Source of the DNA: Branchiostoma floridae
Lineage: Eukaryota; Chordata; Leptocardii; Amphioxiformes; Branchiostomatidae
Direction of reading: 5' to 3'
NCBI RefSeq assembly: GCF_000003815.2
Contig: NC_049987.1
Location: 13,436,820-13,500,819 of the forward strand
DNA length: 64,000 nucleotides
A program made the position numbers and the translations under genes. The notes beneath the pieces were generated by a model. The model was given only the letters and a program-made list of their open reading frames with translations. It searched no databases and had not been told where the DNA came from. This document shows positions 26,901 to 41,900 of this stretch, one piece after another. Positions within the stretch are counted from its first letter, which is position 1, and every line of letters begins with the position of its first letter.

Positions 26901-29900
26901 TGCTAAGAAAAATGTGAATCTTACCTTTCCTTCTAAATGTCTCTATATATCAAGAATATAGAACCCCAAACCTTTTATACATTCAACATTAGAGTTGTGA
27001 TACTATTTTAACCTTGAGTTTATTCTGCAAGAGGAAAATGTTTGTCAAGAAAATTGTGAATCTTGTCTCTTACTCTTAGACTTGAGAATATAGAACCCCC
27101 AACCTTCAAACATTCGACATTATTAGAGTTGGAATGTATCCAATGACTTCAGCTGAACTCCAGAGTCTTGTGACTTATCGTTGACCATGAAACTGCCTGA
27201 ATCATTAGCGTGAGATGTGTGTGGGAATACTGCGGATCCCGGCTCAGAGATGATACTGCCCCCTGAGAGCTCTGCCGCCATGAATTATTCACGCTGATAA
27301 ATGGAGGGTGTCACTGGAGGTCTTATCCTTGGATTCTCTCCATGTCTAGCCCAACAGCACTCCAAGTCAAAGTCTTGCTATAGCGTGTCTTTGAAACTTG
27401 ACTGTAGTTCTACTTCAGTAAGAAGTTCAATGATAGTGACAGTTGAGTTAGTTATTTCCCATTTAAAACCTGTCTTTGTCTGCTGTCATTGGAGGTCATA
27501 AGCTCAGATTTTCTCCGTGTCTAGCCCAACAGCTCTCCAAATCAGAGACGTGCTAGTAGGGTGTCTTTGAAACTTTACGATTGGGACGTCTTTTTTTGTG
27601 CTACATGTCTGAGATGGTTTGAATGGTTCGCATCTATGACTTTATTATGCGTGTGTAGCCCAACAGCACTCCAAATAAGAGTTATGCTACAGTGTGTCTT
27701 TGGAAGTTGTCGAGTAGTGTAGATCCACTTAAGTAAGAATTGCAATGATAGTTGGGTTAGTTATTTGCCCATTTGAAATAAACCTGTCCTTGCCTGCTGT
27801 CATTGGAAGTCGTATCCTCAAATTCTCTTTGTGTCTAGCGCAACGTACAGCTCTCAATATCAGAGTTGTGCTTTAGCATGTCTTTGAAACTTGCCAAGAA
27901 AATAGTAATAGCAATCTTGGGTATAAGGCATAGAATGTAGCTGAAATTTGTTCAGCACCAAGGTTAGCTTTTTACTTTCCTAACTTAAAACAAAACATCC
28001 ACAAACTAGATATATGCCACAGAAATTATGCCTCAAACTCATTTGTACACTTGCAAAAGCTTTCTGAGACAAATGTTTCACTACTATGACTTGATTATGA
28101 GCGTTTTACCTTGATGGATTTTACCAATTCTAGGTTTATATAACATTCTTCAAATTTGAAAGATTCATCTATTCAGTAATGTATAATGTATCAGAGAGCA
28201 TTTCTTATTCTGTTGTCCGTGACATTGGCTTGTTACCTAATTACTGGGTAGTGTGTTCTGTTTGGCTTGGCTTAACCCTGGCATAAGGATTTTTTCCACT
28301 GCCTAATGAATTTTTGAACAATAGAATCAATTGAATTTGAACAGTATGTAAGATAAGACTACCATGACAAAGTAACATTAGATGAGTTGTCTTAGGAGAT
28401 TTGGAGAAAAGGTTGTGCTAGAAGCTTATAAGCTTATAAATAATTTGTGCATATTTTGTGCATTTGTGCATGTATCACTCTGCTCTTCTGCTGTTATTTC
28501 ATCTTTCTTGTAAAACGTGGTCAGTTTCAGACTGAGAACGAAGTATATATGAAGCTTTTACATTAGCTAGTAGACATGCAATGAAGCTTTGCTTTAGCTT
28601 GTGTATTCAGCCATTCACAACGGTTCACACCTACCCTTCTCAACAAGTACTTTCTTCTATGTGCAGAGGTTCGACGGTATATAACCTCCCTTACACATGC
28701 GGCTGCTGACTTAACGTCCCCATCTATATGAAAATTTTTGATGCACTTCTTGTCCAGATGTGTCCAGACCCAGTTACAAACCTTGGCCACTGATATGTAT
28801 TTCTTTCTGTTTACAAGAGGGTGATATTTTATAGCTTTTTGTTGATGCCAATCTCTTATTATTGATTTATTTCTCTTGTGGTTTAATCACTTTAGATCTC
28901 TGGGCTAAATCAGTGCAGATGGGATGATATATAGATGCCAATAGATTCCCTAGCTGCATTCAAGGGCAAAGATTTTATCGCAGTAATGCACCCATATATA
29001 TAATACTCCCAATTCCCCTTTAAGAGCTGACTATGCATTATTTATGTACAAATGGTAGTTTGAAAGGTGTGGAGTAGTGTACCATGATATCAGTCCTACT
29101 CAAGTAAGAGCGATAGTGACAGTTGTGTTAGTTATTTGCCCATTTGAAACCTGTGGCTGCCTGCTTTATGTATTTGTGTCAAGGGTTTATAGCCAACCCG
29201 CTCGATATGGTGAAATGGAAAATGTATTAGTATGTCCCATTAATGCATAATCGTTATATCTCTTGCAACAGGTTGCAATGCATTAAAATGTTAAGCAGAA
29301 CTGATATGTTGCACATCTTGTCAATCAATATGTGGTAACATAATATGAAAAATGGAATGGGCTAAATGGTCCTTTCATTTTTTATCATTCAGTACATGTG
29401 CATTTACATTTTGTATCCTGAATACACAACAGGTTGAAACCACACGTGCATTGTATATATTTCTCTGTGATGCAACTTTAAATTTCCTCAGAAAAACTAA
29501 CCTTGAGCTGCTTTCAAAAAAAGCCCAAATTCTGGTTAATACTACTACACTTTGTCCATGCATGATTCTCTGTGCCAAAGCCAAAACAACATCATATTCA
29601 AGGGCAGACTGTAATATATCCTCCTCTAATTCAAAGCACCTGTAAATTAACAGTCTAGCAAATATGCCTGGTGCCAGCTGATATTGGGTTTTCCCTTGGT
29701 GCTGAATGCTATCCAATTGTATCTAAAAAGTATAAGTTTGTTTCTATGGTACACTCTGTATTGAATTTAGTTAAATGAAGACTGCATTTTTTCTACCTCT
29801 GTTACAAAAAGGTTACAGAAATGTCCCTTTTGCTGGTTGAAACACTGGTAGGGCCAAAATCACAGCATATGGGTTAAAATCACAGCTTAGGGGATCCAAG

Positions 29901-32900
29901 TCACAGCATAGGAGCCCCTTATGCTGCAAAGGCCTGGCAAGAACACTGCATTCAAAGTCTCTTTACTAATCACCTGTCCCTGTGGTTGAATTAGATCCTG
30001 TTGAAGTGGCCATTATAGTATGTTTTGTCCCTGGTGCTGAATTGAAAGTGCAGTTATCCATTATATGGCGAGCCTTGTCCCTTGAGTGAATGTTGACCTT
30101 TTGCAGAAGGATCAATTCTCCTATGTCTCAGCTTTGTGCCTATTTCTGTCTTTTCTATAGTTTCTTTGCTTATTGCCTGTCCCTGGTGCTGAATTAGCAG
30201 CCAAGTGGCCATTTTACAGTACCTTTTATCACTGGTGGTGAATTCTATCAAGCCTAGTCAGCCATTATATGGTGTTCTTTGTCCCTTGTGTTAACTCCTG
30301 TTGAAGCAGTGATCTATTCAAAACTGCTTCCTTCGCCTAGTGCTGAATGCTATCAAAGCCAAATTTGCCATTTAACAGTAATGCTAGTTCTCCTTTGATA
30401 GAGATACTCTGTTTGAATTTCCATTTTAAAACACAGCGTCTACTCTCAGTTCTGATGAAAGTACCAATATCCTATTCAAAATTGCCATTTTACAGTCAGT
30501 GCCTCATCTTTCTTTTGATAAAGCTAATTTTCATTCAGATTTGGCATTTTACAGTACATGCATGTCTCTCTGTATATCTGATGCAGTCAGTATATCTGAT
30601 TTAGTGTTTCCATCTTACAGTTTAGCACATTCTATTCCTCATGGTGATCAAAGATGAAAGATAGCCTATCTTATTCAAATTTGCCATTTCATGGTGCACT
30701 GCTCTCCGTCTCTGTGCTGATCCTATCTGATTCAAACTTACCGTAGTACAGACGCAAGCTAGTACAGTGCTTTCGTCTCCGGTGCTGAATGATATCTTGT
30801 CCAACGCTCTATTTCACCATCGTTCTTGCCTTCAGTTACTAACTCCTTTGCATGACGATGACTTATGGTACTGATCACATGTCTTTAAGTTAACATCTAT
30901 GCTATCATCACCTAACGAATAACCGGGCTGAACACCTTGCAATTGGCTGATGATATGATCAGCTGTGTTCCCTATTTCCTGTCTCATTGCTGTCTAACAC
31001 AATTACCATTTTGCAGCCAACCGTTTCCTTTTCAAATCTTGATTATTTTGTCTGCATACAATTTCCTGTAATCATTAAGCAAACAGTGGGCTACAGACCC
31101 CTCCAGTACGTTGCACTTTTTGTTGCCTCTGAGTTAAACCGTATTCTTTTTCACCCCTCCTATCTCCAGCCTTTGTACTGTATTCCCCCTTTGTCATGAA
31201 ACAAATACATAACTCTGAATAAAAATCTGTATGGCATTTCTGTGTGCCTTCATGGCAAATCCCCCGTGTTACGTAAATCATGTGCCGTGCAAAATCACCA
31301 TATTGTGCAGTTATCAGCCAGACATAAAAATCCCCCTCGGTCAGCAAAAGAAGCGGCGTACATACGTGCCATCTTCCAACATCAGCTAACGCACACAATC
31401 CTTTCATGCAACAGATGGCTGTATGTGCTACTCTCATGACTTCCCTATTACAAGCAGTACACAGATATATAGTGGTGTGTGTTTCTAATTGCCTTTCTAT
31501 TGACTATAATATTACATGGCCAAATAGACTGGTAATAAGTACTGATTGCAGGAGTGGGCATTTCATCAAAAAATATCAGCCACAAAGATTGGATCATTTA
31601 AAATCGTATGTTTTTTTCTGTTCCAATGTGTTTCTAATTGCCTTTCTATTGACTATAATATTACATGGCCAAATAGACTGGTAATAAGTACTGATTGCAG
31701 GAGTGGGCATTTCATCAAAAAATATCAGCCACAAAGATTGGATCATTTAAAATCGTATGTTTTTTTCTGTTCTTTTATATATGCCCCAGCATTTAATACA
31801 TGTACTTGAGCCAAGGTATCTAGAATTTGATAATAGCATAGCCATTCCATTGGCTTTGATATTATATGGCTAAACAGACTGGTAATAACTGCTGGTCCTT
31901 TCATCAAAATATCAGCCACAAAGATATTGCAAAGGATTATTTAAAATCGCTATAGGCTTTTCTGTTTCCATACATGTAGGTGCATTGTATATACATGTAC
32001 ATTTAACACAGTATCTACATGTAGAATATGATGGTACAATAGAGAAAAGCAAGCCTACCAGACAGCTTGGTCAGCACCTGTAGCATACCTCAGTATCAGC
32101 CAGCTGTGCCGTACACCAACCGCTGCCTCCCTTCTTGGAAAGCCCGTGTGTATCCGTGGCTGCACACGGGGAGAGCCGCCAGTCACGCTTCAGCCTGCTG
32201 CACCCTGATTGGTGGAGGGCAGCCTTGCTGATACTGTTAATTCGCTTGACACGCTCAATTGCTGTGGTGAGATTTACATGAGGAATGAACCATTTGTATA
32301 TATGTGGGGGGTGGGATCTAGGAATCCTTTAAACTTAGCTTAAATGCTGTAAAATTTATGCTTTACTTAGAGGAAAAACAGTTATCCTTTTTTATGAATT
32401 AAGCTAGCTGACATACATGTAAGGAATAAATCATTGATATGATTATGCCCAGATAGTACTTAGATATCGTTGCAAATTTGCACACATTTACTATGGGGTT
32501 ACTGGTATATCCTATTTCACATTATTTACTTTACTAGAATTTAGTCTCAGGATCATTTTCCTAGGCCAGACAGTGACAATAATTACAGACAAAACATATA
32601 AAGTCAAATGTTGCGCATTGGGCTATTGGCTTTAGCATTTAAGATTATTCACCCAAAACGCATTCCTCTGGCTGGTTTGTGTGGTTAAACTATGAAGTTA
32701 GGTATAAGTCCTTTTTAGGAAAAAATGTAATCCACAGGCAGCTACCATAACACTGAAGATCTGTGCTGAAATTGATATGTTGTGTGTTTTAGACACATGT
32801 ACATGGTGTGTGTGTCTGTGTGTGTGTGTGTGTGAGGTCTTGCTTTATATTGCGCAATATTACATTGTGCAATCTTGCATTGTGCAATTTAGCTGTTCAA

Positions 32901-35900
32901 GTGTGTGTTATTGATGATCCATCATCACAAATTCACATTTAATTTGATGATTCAACTTACATCACATCACATGTACATGCATCTTTTTTTCATGTAGACA
33001 TTTTGACAATGTAGATCAAAACGTATGATACATACGGTGCATTCCAACTACACTAAATAGACAATTTCCAGATACGCAGACCTACATGTCCATTGAAGTT
33101 AGACCACCATCACTCTTCATGGCAGGATGTATAAATTTATAGTAGAAATCAATAAATGTTGACAGCATCAAAGGCCCAGGGTTGTCACTATTACCCTGAA
33201 GGCAGGACCTTTTGAGAGGGTTGCAGAACCATCACCTATGTATCAAGGCCCAATCGCTTTGCCATCCCAATTTTATTCCATTATTATCAGATTGGCCTAT
33301 TGTTTTTTGATAAGTTTGCACACCCCTTCAAATATCATATTGAACAGGATAAATTTGCACACATTTATTGTTGGGATACTGGCTGATCCTGTTTCACTTT
33401 ATTTCCTTTTACTAGAATTCAGAATTTATAACTTTTACTAGAATTTGGAACCTTTACTTGAAGACTCAGAATCATTTTCCTAAGCCAGACAGTTGTCACA
33501 ATAATATCAGACAAAATACTATGTAGACATAGTTTTGGGCCACCTTTATCTTTTGAAGTATATCATTATCATCGTATCGTTCCGTGCCAGTACTGCAGCC
33601 AGGCCACGGTATATGTACATATTGTATGCAGGTACCAGTGTTTTTTTAAGTCCAGAATTTAAAAGGCCTCTCCGATTTGCATATCTTTGACATCAAGGGA
33701 CTTTTAGCCTATGTTTGAAGTCTGTTCATACATCTATCATGGTGCCATCATGGTTCACGAGAAATGGCTACAGAAATGCTCTTGAACTTGGCAGTGTGTG
33801 GCCAAGTTTAAAGCTAACCACATCTGAAGAGTTTAATGCAGTCCATATATCATATATGTAGCTCTGGTAGATAAGGACTTAAAGGAGGCAGCATAACGAA
33901 TGCACTGTCACGCATCCCCCTCCAGCAATGTTTCACTCCCACGGAGGATGTCACGGCCATTTCATGCAGATTCTGTTTCATCTTGCTCAGTGAGTACAAG
34001 ATTTAAGTGCATGTAGTCCTCAAGGAAGGCGCAATATTGTACATGACTGATAAAAGAAACGTGTGGTACACACATGAATATTGAAAAAAGGAATTACCTA
34101 GTTTTCATCTTGAAGAGGATGTCACGGCCATTTCATGCAGATTCTCTTTGATCTGGCTCAGTGACTGCAAGATTTAAGAGCATGTATAGTCCACTAGGAA
34201 GACGTAAAATTGTTTATGACTGTTTAAAGAAAGGCGTGATGCAGACATAAATATTGTAGAAAGAATTCACCAAGTTTTCATCTCACAGAGGATGACACAG
34301 CCATATTATGCAGATTCCGTTTCATCTTGCTGAGTGACAGCGTAAGATTTAAGAGCATGCAGTCCGCAAGGAAGGTGCAAAATTGTACATGACTGTTTTT
34401 AAAAAAAAACTTGTGATACAGACATAAGCATTGTGAAAAGGAATTACCAAGTTTCCATCTCACAGAGGATGTCACGGCCATGTTATGCAGATTCTGTTTG
34501 ATGTTACACTGCTCCATTACGGCAAGATGAAAGAGTGCTTAGCCTGCTAGAAGGACATAAAAGGGTACGCTTACCAAACGTAACATGCTCCGTTACAGCC
34601 AGATTTAAGATCGTGAGAACCTGGGAAGATGTAAAAGTGTGCACATGCTAACTAGCGTTACCAATCAATATTTCCTTCAAACTTCAAAGAATGTTCTTCT
34701 CTGTTGTAAACAGTAGTCTTTACAGTCCGGATTGACGTTTTTATTGCAGACCTATCTTGTCAGGTAATACAAATCATAAATTCTTTATTAGTCATAAGCT
34801 CAGAATCTACTGAATGTATAAGGATTAGATCTAAAAAAAGATAAGCTGTAGAATAATCTAGATTTAGATTAATATTACTGCAATTAATCTGGATTAAGCT
34901 TGCATGTCTTGGCTATGAGAGCTAAGCTGCTTTTGCAGATATTTGTTTAGCAAGCTGTTTTAATTCCAAAAGAACTTGTCATATATGATATTGGGAACTG
35001 ATGAAGAAATATCTGACGGAACTCCCATGAATGTTTTATACCTGTGTCATGGTATCGCGTACAGCCGAATCAATCCGAAGCTCCGCTGGGCGCCAGGGGC
35101 GCGAGAAATTTTATCGACAACACCATGCCGCGACAACAGATCAAGATAAATATGAGAATGATTGCACTGACATTGCACCAGCTGTGGAGAAAAGCTAGAG
35201 GGATTTGAAGTATCAAAGAACAGTGGAAAATCTTAAGGGAAATGTGATGTACGCATGTCTACATTAGAAACTATTGAAGGATTAAAGATTTCTTCTATTT
35301 GGAGAAGTTGATTTATGATTGTGAAGAAGAAAGGGATAAACCCCTTAGGGTGTTGTTAGGAAGAGTAGTAGTGTCAGTACATGTACAGCATTTATATGAG
35401 GTACTGACAAAGTTTTGGAGAATAATTGAATGGACAGCCAATTTGTAATGGTAAAAGACTGTCTGGCAATGTGCGTCATATTGTAATTACATTTTCCCTA
35501 TGGCTTAACTTTCCTCAAAGACTCATGATGCCAATTCAGATTTGATTGAAACCGAAAGATGGATTTTACAAATATCACATAAGAGAGTTATATGAGCATG
35601 AATAATCAAATGATCTGCGAGAGAGTTACTTCTTTCAAAAAAATTATTGGCAGAGTTTGACATTTTGATAGATATGTACCATTATGTTTACATGTAAGTG
35701 AACGTTATAAGAATTATTTCTATGGCTGTCTGCATAATCTTTAAAAGACTCATGAGACAAAGACATACAATATGAAATATGTACATCTCATCCAGAAAAA
35801 CTACTTACATGTAACGCTGGTTCACCTTTATATGAGGGTCACCAAAAGGTATATCCGTTTGTAAAAAAAAAAACGTATGTAGAGATATGAAGTCGACGGA

Positions 35901-38900
35901 CGGTGTTTTCAAATCGGAACATTTTCGAAATATTGCAAATTTGAAACCACAGTCCGCAGATTTAATACTCCTAAAAGTGCTGTTTGTAAAGACAACGGAT
36001 AAAGGTTACCCCACGGATAAAGGTGAACTACCTGTAGCGTTACATATACATGCATGTGCATGTGATGATTTCTATCTCAAAGGAAAACAGGTTCTAGGAG
36101 ATATGATAGAAGTTATAATGAGACCCAGTCCTCTGGGTATGATTGAGAAAACCAATATCAGGAACATAGATCTAAGCATCCCCCGGAGATGAAAGTATAC
36201 ATGTACTGCTGAAGCTTATTCCTGTCACCTTGCCAAGAGTTGATTATAAATACAATATAACAGAAGATTGTGAAGGCTTGAGGCTGTTTTTGGAAAGTGA
36301 GAAATTGACATGATCAAAAGTTTCACACATTTGCTGGTAGCAATGTTGCCCTAACTCTTAATATGATATTACAGTACAAAGATCTAAAGATAGACTAGTT
36401 GGTAGATATATACTAAGGCTGGGTACAGAAAATCGAGGTCCAACTACAGTCCAAATCCAGAGGTTCAGGTCCAGGGCTGGACTTGAATTTGGACATGATT
36501 ATAATAGCACAGTAGTTGTACCATATCTTATTCTGAGAGCAAGACATCATTACAGGTACCTGTTTTAGTACTACTAATTATGATCAAATTGTATATTGGA
36601 ATACTAATTATTTTCAATTCACATTTAGTGCTAACCTCAAAATGAACCTTTGTGCCAAAAAAGACAGATTTGAATTGTTTAATTTTCTAACCAATCAATT
36701 ACATCATAGTAACCGTTCTTGTTCATTTTCTAATTTTCCATTGATCAGTCTAATGAATTTTTACAGTTAATTTTTGGGGGGACAGGCCCATGAGAAATAT
36801 TGGTTTTATACTGGTAGCATGTACCGATGCCCCTACCTCATATACATGTAGACTACCTTTTGCAACCTTATCTTTAACTTGTGTCATAAATCTTACATGC
36901 ACTTACATGTACATGTTTGCTGTGTTGGCAAAAATCCCAGACTACCAATACTGGTACTAGGCCTTGGAGGACATTTTTCATCATTGTCAACCACAAGATT
37001 GGAAGGAGATATCGTAGGGAGCTCCCAGGCATCCTCAATAACCTTGTGTTAATACAGCTGAAGGGCTGAATTTTTCTTTGGAAGAACTGTTATTTGGAAA
37101 GAGTTGAATTGGTGTTAAACTTGAACTTACAACAGTAATGTGTAAATGTAATATGTACATGTTTGTGTATGCCACCCAGAAAAATGCATTTAGAGAGATC
37201 GCCAACGTTACATCCCTCAGTATAAATTATCNNNNNNNNNNNNNNNNNNNNNNNNNNNNNNNNNNNNNNNNNNNNNNNNNNNNNNNNNNNNNNNNNNNNN
37301 NNNNNNNNNNNNNNNNNNNNNNNNNNNNNNNNNNNNNNNNNNNNNNNNNNNNNNNNNNNNNNNNNNTTTTAAAACAATTTTTAAGGTGATGGATAAACAT
37401 GACAATTTTTTGTATAATGTATCCTGGCAGATAAATGTTGATAGACTTATAGTTAATATATAATAACCTCCTATGATACATAGCAAAATACATTGCCTGC
37501 ATTTTATTATTGTGGCAAATTCAGTTTGTATTTGTATCTGTATTTGTGTGTGCGTCTACATTTCCACACTTGTTGGTAATGATCTCAATATCCTGTTAAA
37601 GTATATGTAACCTTGACATTAGTGACAGGTAGACACTTCATTATCACAAAATCTATGTCTGGGAGAGATTCTCATTAAAGTAAGAGCTTTTCCTTTGTAT
37701 CAAGCTGAGCTTGGCTGATGTCCAAAGTGTTGTATTGTTACATGGTACATGTACATGAAGTCTGTGTCAAGTTGTAATTAAGGGGGACAAGTTATTAGTA
37801 TTACTGTACCAATCTACCGATTGGATCTGCCTACATACCACGATATATTTGATAGATTTTACCTGTCATGATTTCCTCCTGAATACAGTTAAACAGTCCA
37901 ATGATAATATATGTTGGTGGTATTGTCTTTACACTGCAAGTCTTAAGAAATGTCTCAATAAGTGTGCTACATATACTGTTACCTATCTCTTTCTCGAAAA
38001 TGCTGATCTTTCTAAAATTTTTTTTTTTTTTTACATTTTGTAGATAGCACTACTGTACAAATGTACATGGTCTGAAAACTGGAAGCAAAGACAAGGTGTG
38101 GGATAGAAAAAATAAATCATTTTCAGGTCGTATTTTCAAATGGCCCGCTTGCATTTGTAAAGTAAAGATTGTCATGTTTCCCTAGTTTTGCATTATTCAT
38201 CTTGTATTATATGAATGTTGTATTTTCCTTTTTCTTTTCTAAATTGTATGATTTTGAGGAGAGTGCTTATTATAAACATTTTGCTTCTTGCCTGTACCAG
38301 TACCCCCCCCCCCATTGCCATTAGTTTTACAAATGTAGAAAGAAGTTGAATTGACCTTCCTGTTTTTCCAAGACATAGTTTTTACTAGGTTTCGAGCATT
38401 ATTATACATCACCCATCAGTTAAAGAACTGAGGTTTCTTCTTCTTTCTGGGAAACTGGCCAAAATCAATGGGTGCACGGGTGGATGTCATCCACAAAGTC
38501 AGGTTCTTCTTGCTTTAATTGATTTCAGTGGCCTGGCACTGACTAAGACAGACCTTTTTTTCAGTCTGATTCGTATGAAGGACAGAGGCACATTGATGTT
38601 GTAAGCCTAGGTCCTAGGTTTAATTCCCTTCCAATCAATCAAAGGGAAGATTCTTATGTTCCCCTAGGCTTACATTATTCGTCTTCTGTTTTATGAATGT
38701 TTTGTTTTACGTAGGTGATAATTTTTTGTTTGTTTGTTTCTAAGGAGAGGGCATATTATACAATGTTTGTAGTGTGAACTTTTGGCCTACTCCATAAACC
38801 ATTATGAATGAAAGATTGAGCATCCCAATTCGATTAAATATACTGTAGAAAGATATGCCTGTTTGCTTTTGGCTGTGACAACATAACAAAATCATTGAAT

Positions 38901-41900
38901 CTTAGCTGCTGAAATTGGTGGCTTTTCCCTGATCATCATCATCATCTGTCGTCCCTGCCGGGCGGGGTAAGCTTTGTCTAAATGGAACCGACACTTCATC
39001 GACTCCTGCCATCATTCAAATGTCAAGAGCCGTTGACTTTATTAACTGGATTATGTAAAAGCATATTTCAGAGAATCAAAATGTCAGGTAGATCTGCTCT
39101 AAACAGTCTGCTTTCAGGTGGGAAAAATGTGGAGCGACGTAAATGTCAGAGGGGCACGGACCCCTGTGGTTTTGGAAAGGTTGAGACGTCATAGCCTGTC
39201 TGTTTGATTAGCTCCTGTAACTACAGCAGGGATTCAATATAGAGGTAAGGGACTGATCAGAAGAGATTGTGGAGATGCGTGTACCAGGCTTTTACAGGGT
39301 TGGACAAGTCCACTAGCCCTATTGTCCCGGGCAAGTGAAAATGCAGATCGGGCAAGTTCATTTCCTACCCCACTTGCCCGACCGGGCAAGTTAAATTTTT
39401 TCCATTGAGTAAGATTTTGATATACTTGCTCCTTTTTAGAGTCATGGCATCAAACATTGGTGAACAGAAAAATAGAGCTAATAAGAAGAATTCCATGTGA
39501 AAGTACACAGAAAAATTTCATTTAAATTTCGGGCAACTGAAAAGTTGGTTCGGGCTAGTAAATTTTTTATGTACTTGCCCAATAGGACAAGTGAATTTTA
39601 GAATTAGAAAACTTGTCTAACCCTGCTTTTACCCAGGCAGGCATCAGTTACTCAAACAACTGGATATGATTTTGTGAACCGTTATCTATCATCAGTGACA
39701 CTGCTTTCTTCCATTCATATTTGTTTCTATCAAAGAGTTTGCTATATATTGTGTGTATTACTAATAACTACACTTCCTCACTTTGCGCCATACAATAAGG
39801 TGCATGATTTAGCCCACTGCTATATGCTCATCTTTCGTTGCAGCTTTACAATCAAAGAGATTCTAATGAAATTGATGTTTAATCGAATTTCCATTAGAAT
39901 CCAGTAAAGGGTCGATCCACTGCCAAGTTCAATGATCCTTTGCGGAAATGTATTGACCCATGTAATAGGGCTGAGCCTCTAAGACTTTGAAACATTACCA
40001 GGCCTTATTGCAGCCTTCGGCCAGGATGTCCATTGCCATGCCCATGGTGCCGTCGCACTGTAATAAATAGTGGTAAAACATTGGCTTACCTTTGTTGGCA
40101 ACTTGCCTATGTCAGAGGTAGTGCCAAAAACAATGAGATTTGTGGGGGCTTCTAGGCTTTGTGCAGAGTGCTGTAGTACAGGGGATAGCAACCCTGACTC
40201 TGGACCAAGAGGTTGGGAGTTCGAAGCTCAGCTGTTGTTGCTTACCCGACACGCACGCTGTTGGAAAGGTTGCAGTCCTTGGGATGAGAGGTTAATCTGC
40301 GATCCATTGTCTTATTTTTCATGTTGAAAAAAATGTGAAGGATATTAATGAATCCATACGTATATAGTGGCTTAAAGTTTCTTCTCTGTCATGACCAGTG
40401 GAAGAGTAGATTTTTAGTGAGCTAATCAGGTTGGAGAACACTTTCTTTTTTTGCTTTTGAAGAAGACAGAAATTTTGAACTTTGAGAACTACTTCAAGAT
40501 AATACAATATTAGTCTGTCGAATGTTTTCAAGTGAAAGCCCACAATCACCTATTGAAAGTAGCTTTTTTTATCACCTGTAGAAGTGGATCGTTAAACTTC
40601 ATTTCAATGCAGGGAAGAATTTGTTCTGTGCTTTGAAGATTACCGTAGAAGCTTTTGGAGACAAATTTACATTGAAAACAAATAGTCAGTATCCTTTTCA
40701 TAAACAAGGCGTAACAACACAAAAATCAGCACTAAGGAGAGGTTAACAACGCTCATACAGAACCCTTTGTGCAAGTGACATTTTTTAAAGAATCTTCAGG
40801 GGTTACTGACCTGTATGTAATGCTACTGATTCAAAACAGGAAGTTCCTCACATTCTTCTGAAGAATCCAATATACTGTTGAAGTTAATCTACACCATGGA
40901 TAGAGTTACTAATTGATATTGAATATTAGATGACTCTCCAGAAGCTCCAAGGGTCATCGACCTGTGATACTGCCTGGAAACAGGAAATAAGTGAAATGAC
41001 ATTCCTTGATAAAGAGCATATTCACTTTCCTCTGAGACAGCCAAGAATCTTTGAGAATAGCTTATACCACAATCAATCTCATACAAACGGTGCACAGAGA
41101 ATTGATTGAAATGGCAATTATTTCCAGTAAAGAGTATTGACTGTCTTCCTTCCTTTGTTAGCAATGTCTACTTGTCTCCATGAGGAATTTTTGGTTTTTG
41201 TTGAGTCTGCCAAATATAGCTAAGGTAAATCCTAAGTTTACTGTTGCAAAATAATCATGACAAGGATGAGTATTTGACCTTTGCAATATTTTCCCTCTGG
41301 GTAACTTTTCTTTCGTCTGACATGAAATCAAAAGACATATTTTGATTGCTGAGTGCCTCTACAAAGACAGTACCAGAGTAGATATCATCTGTAGCATGCA
41401 GTACTTATAACTGAAATGAAGTGTATCGGGTTGTCATTAAAAGAAAAGGAATGAATAGGAAAATTTTATATCATTTCCCCAGGCAGTTGCCTGCCTTTTA
41501 TGTATTACTAATACCATGACTACAATTTGTTTTTGTAACTTATTCTTTAAAAAAATTTTCTTGTTTTCTTGCTGCTATTATATATTTGATTCAGTTGGTA
41601 ATGCGTATAACCAAGAGTCAGAATTTTTTAATTTCTTTTTTTTTTCTTTTCAGTAGATTCTATGCTTAGCTCAAAGCATTCTCACTTCCTGTTATCATAT
41701 TTGCATTATAAGATAGACGGTATTGAAAAGGCAATTATGGGCAATCAATGGGGCCAAACTATCTCCTGCTGAGCACTTCAAAAGGCTCAATACTTTCAAT
41801 TATGACTTAATCATCAGTTGTGCTCATTCATTCAGGAAGCACGCCAAATAACAGTTACTCAAGCAACTGTATATGATTTTGGAAATGGTCAGATGCTTTA

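Noticed and set aside
31075-31437. 120-codon - strand frame
   Set aside because: No motif and near repeat-rich sequence; looks like chance.
27300-34690. CRISPR-like regular repeats
   Set aside because: Units are 135-180 bp, diverged and without fixed spacers; these are eukaryotic tandem arrays.
35887-36192. 101-codon + strand frame
   Set aside because: It begins within a MITE whose terminal repeats it reads through; no known domain.
37138-37502. Open frames across the N run
   Set aside because: They are made mostly of unknown bases.
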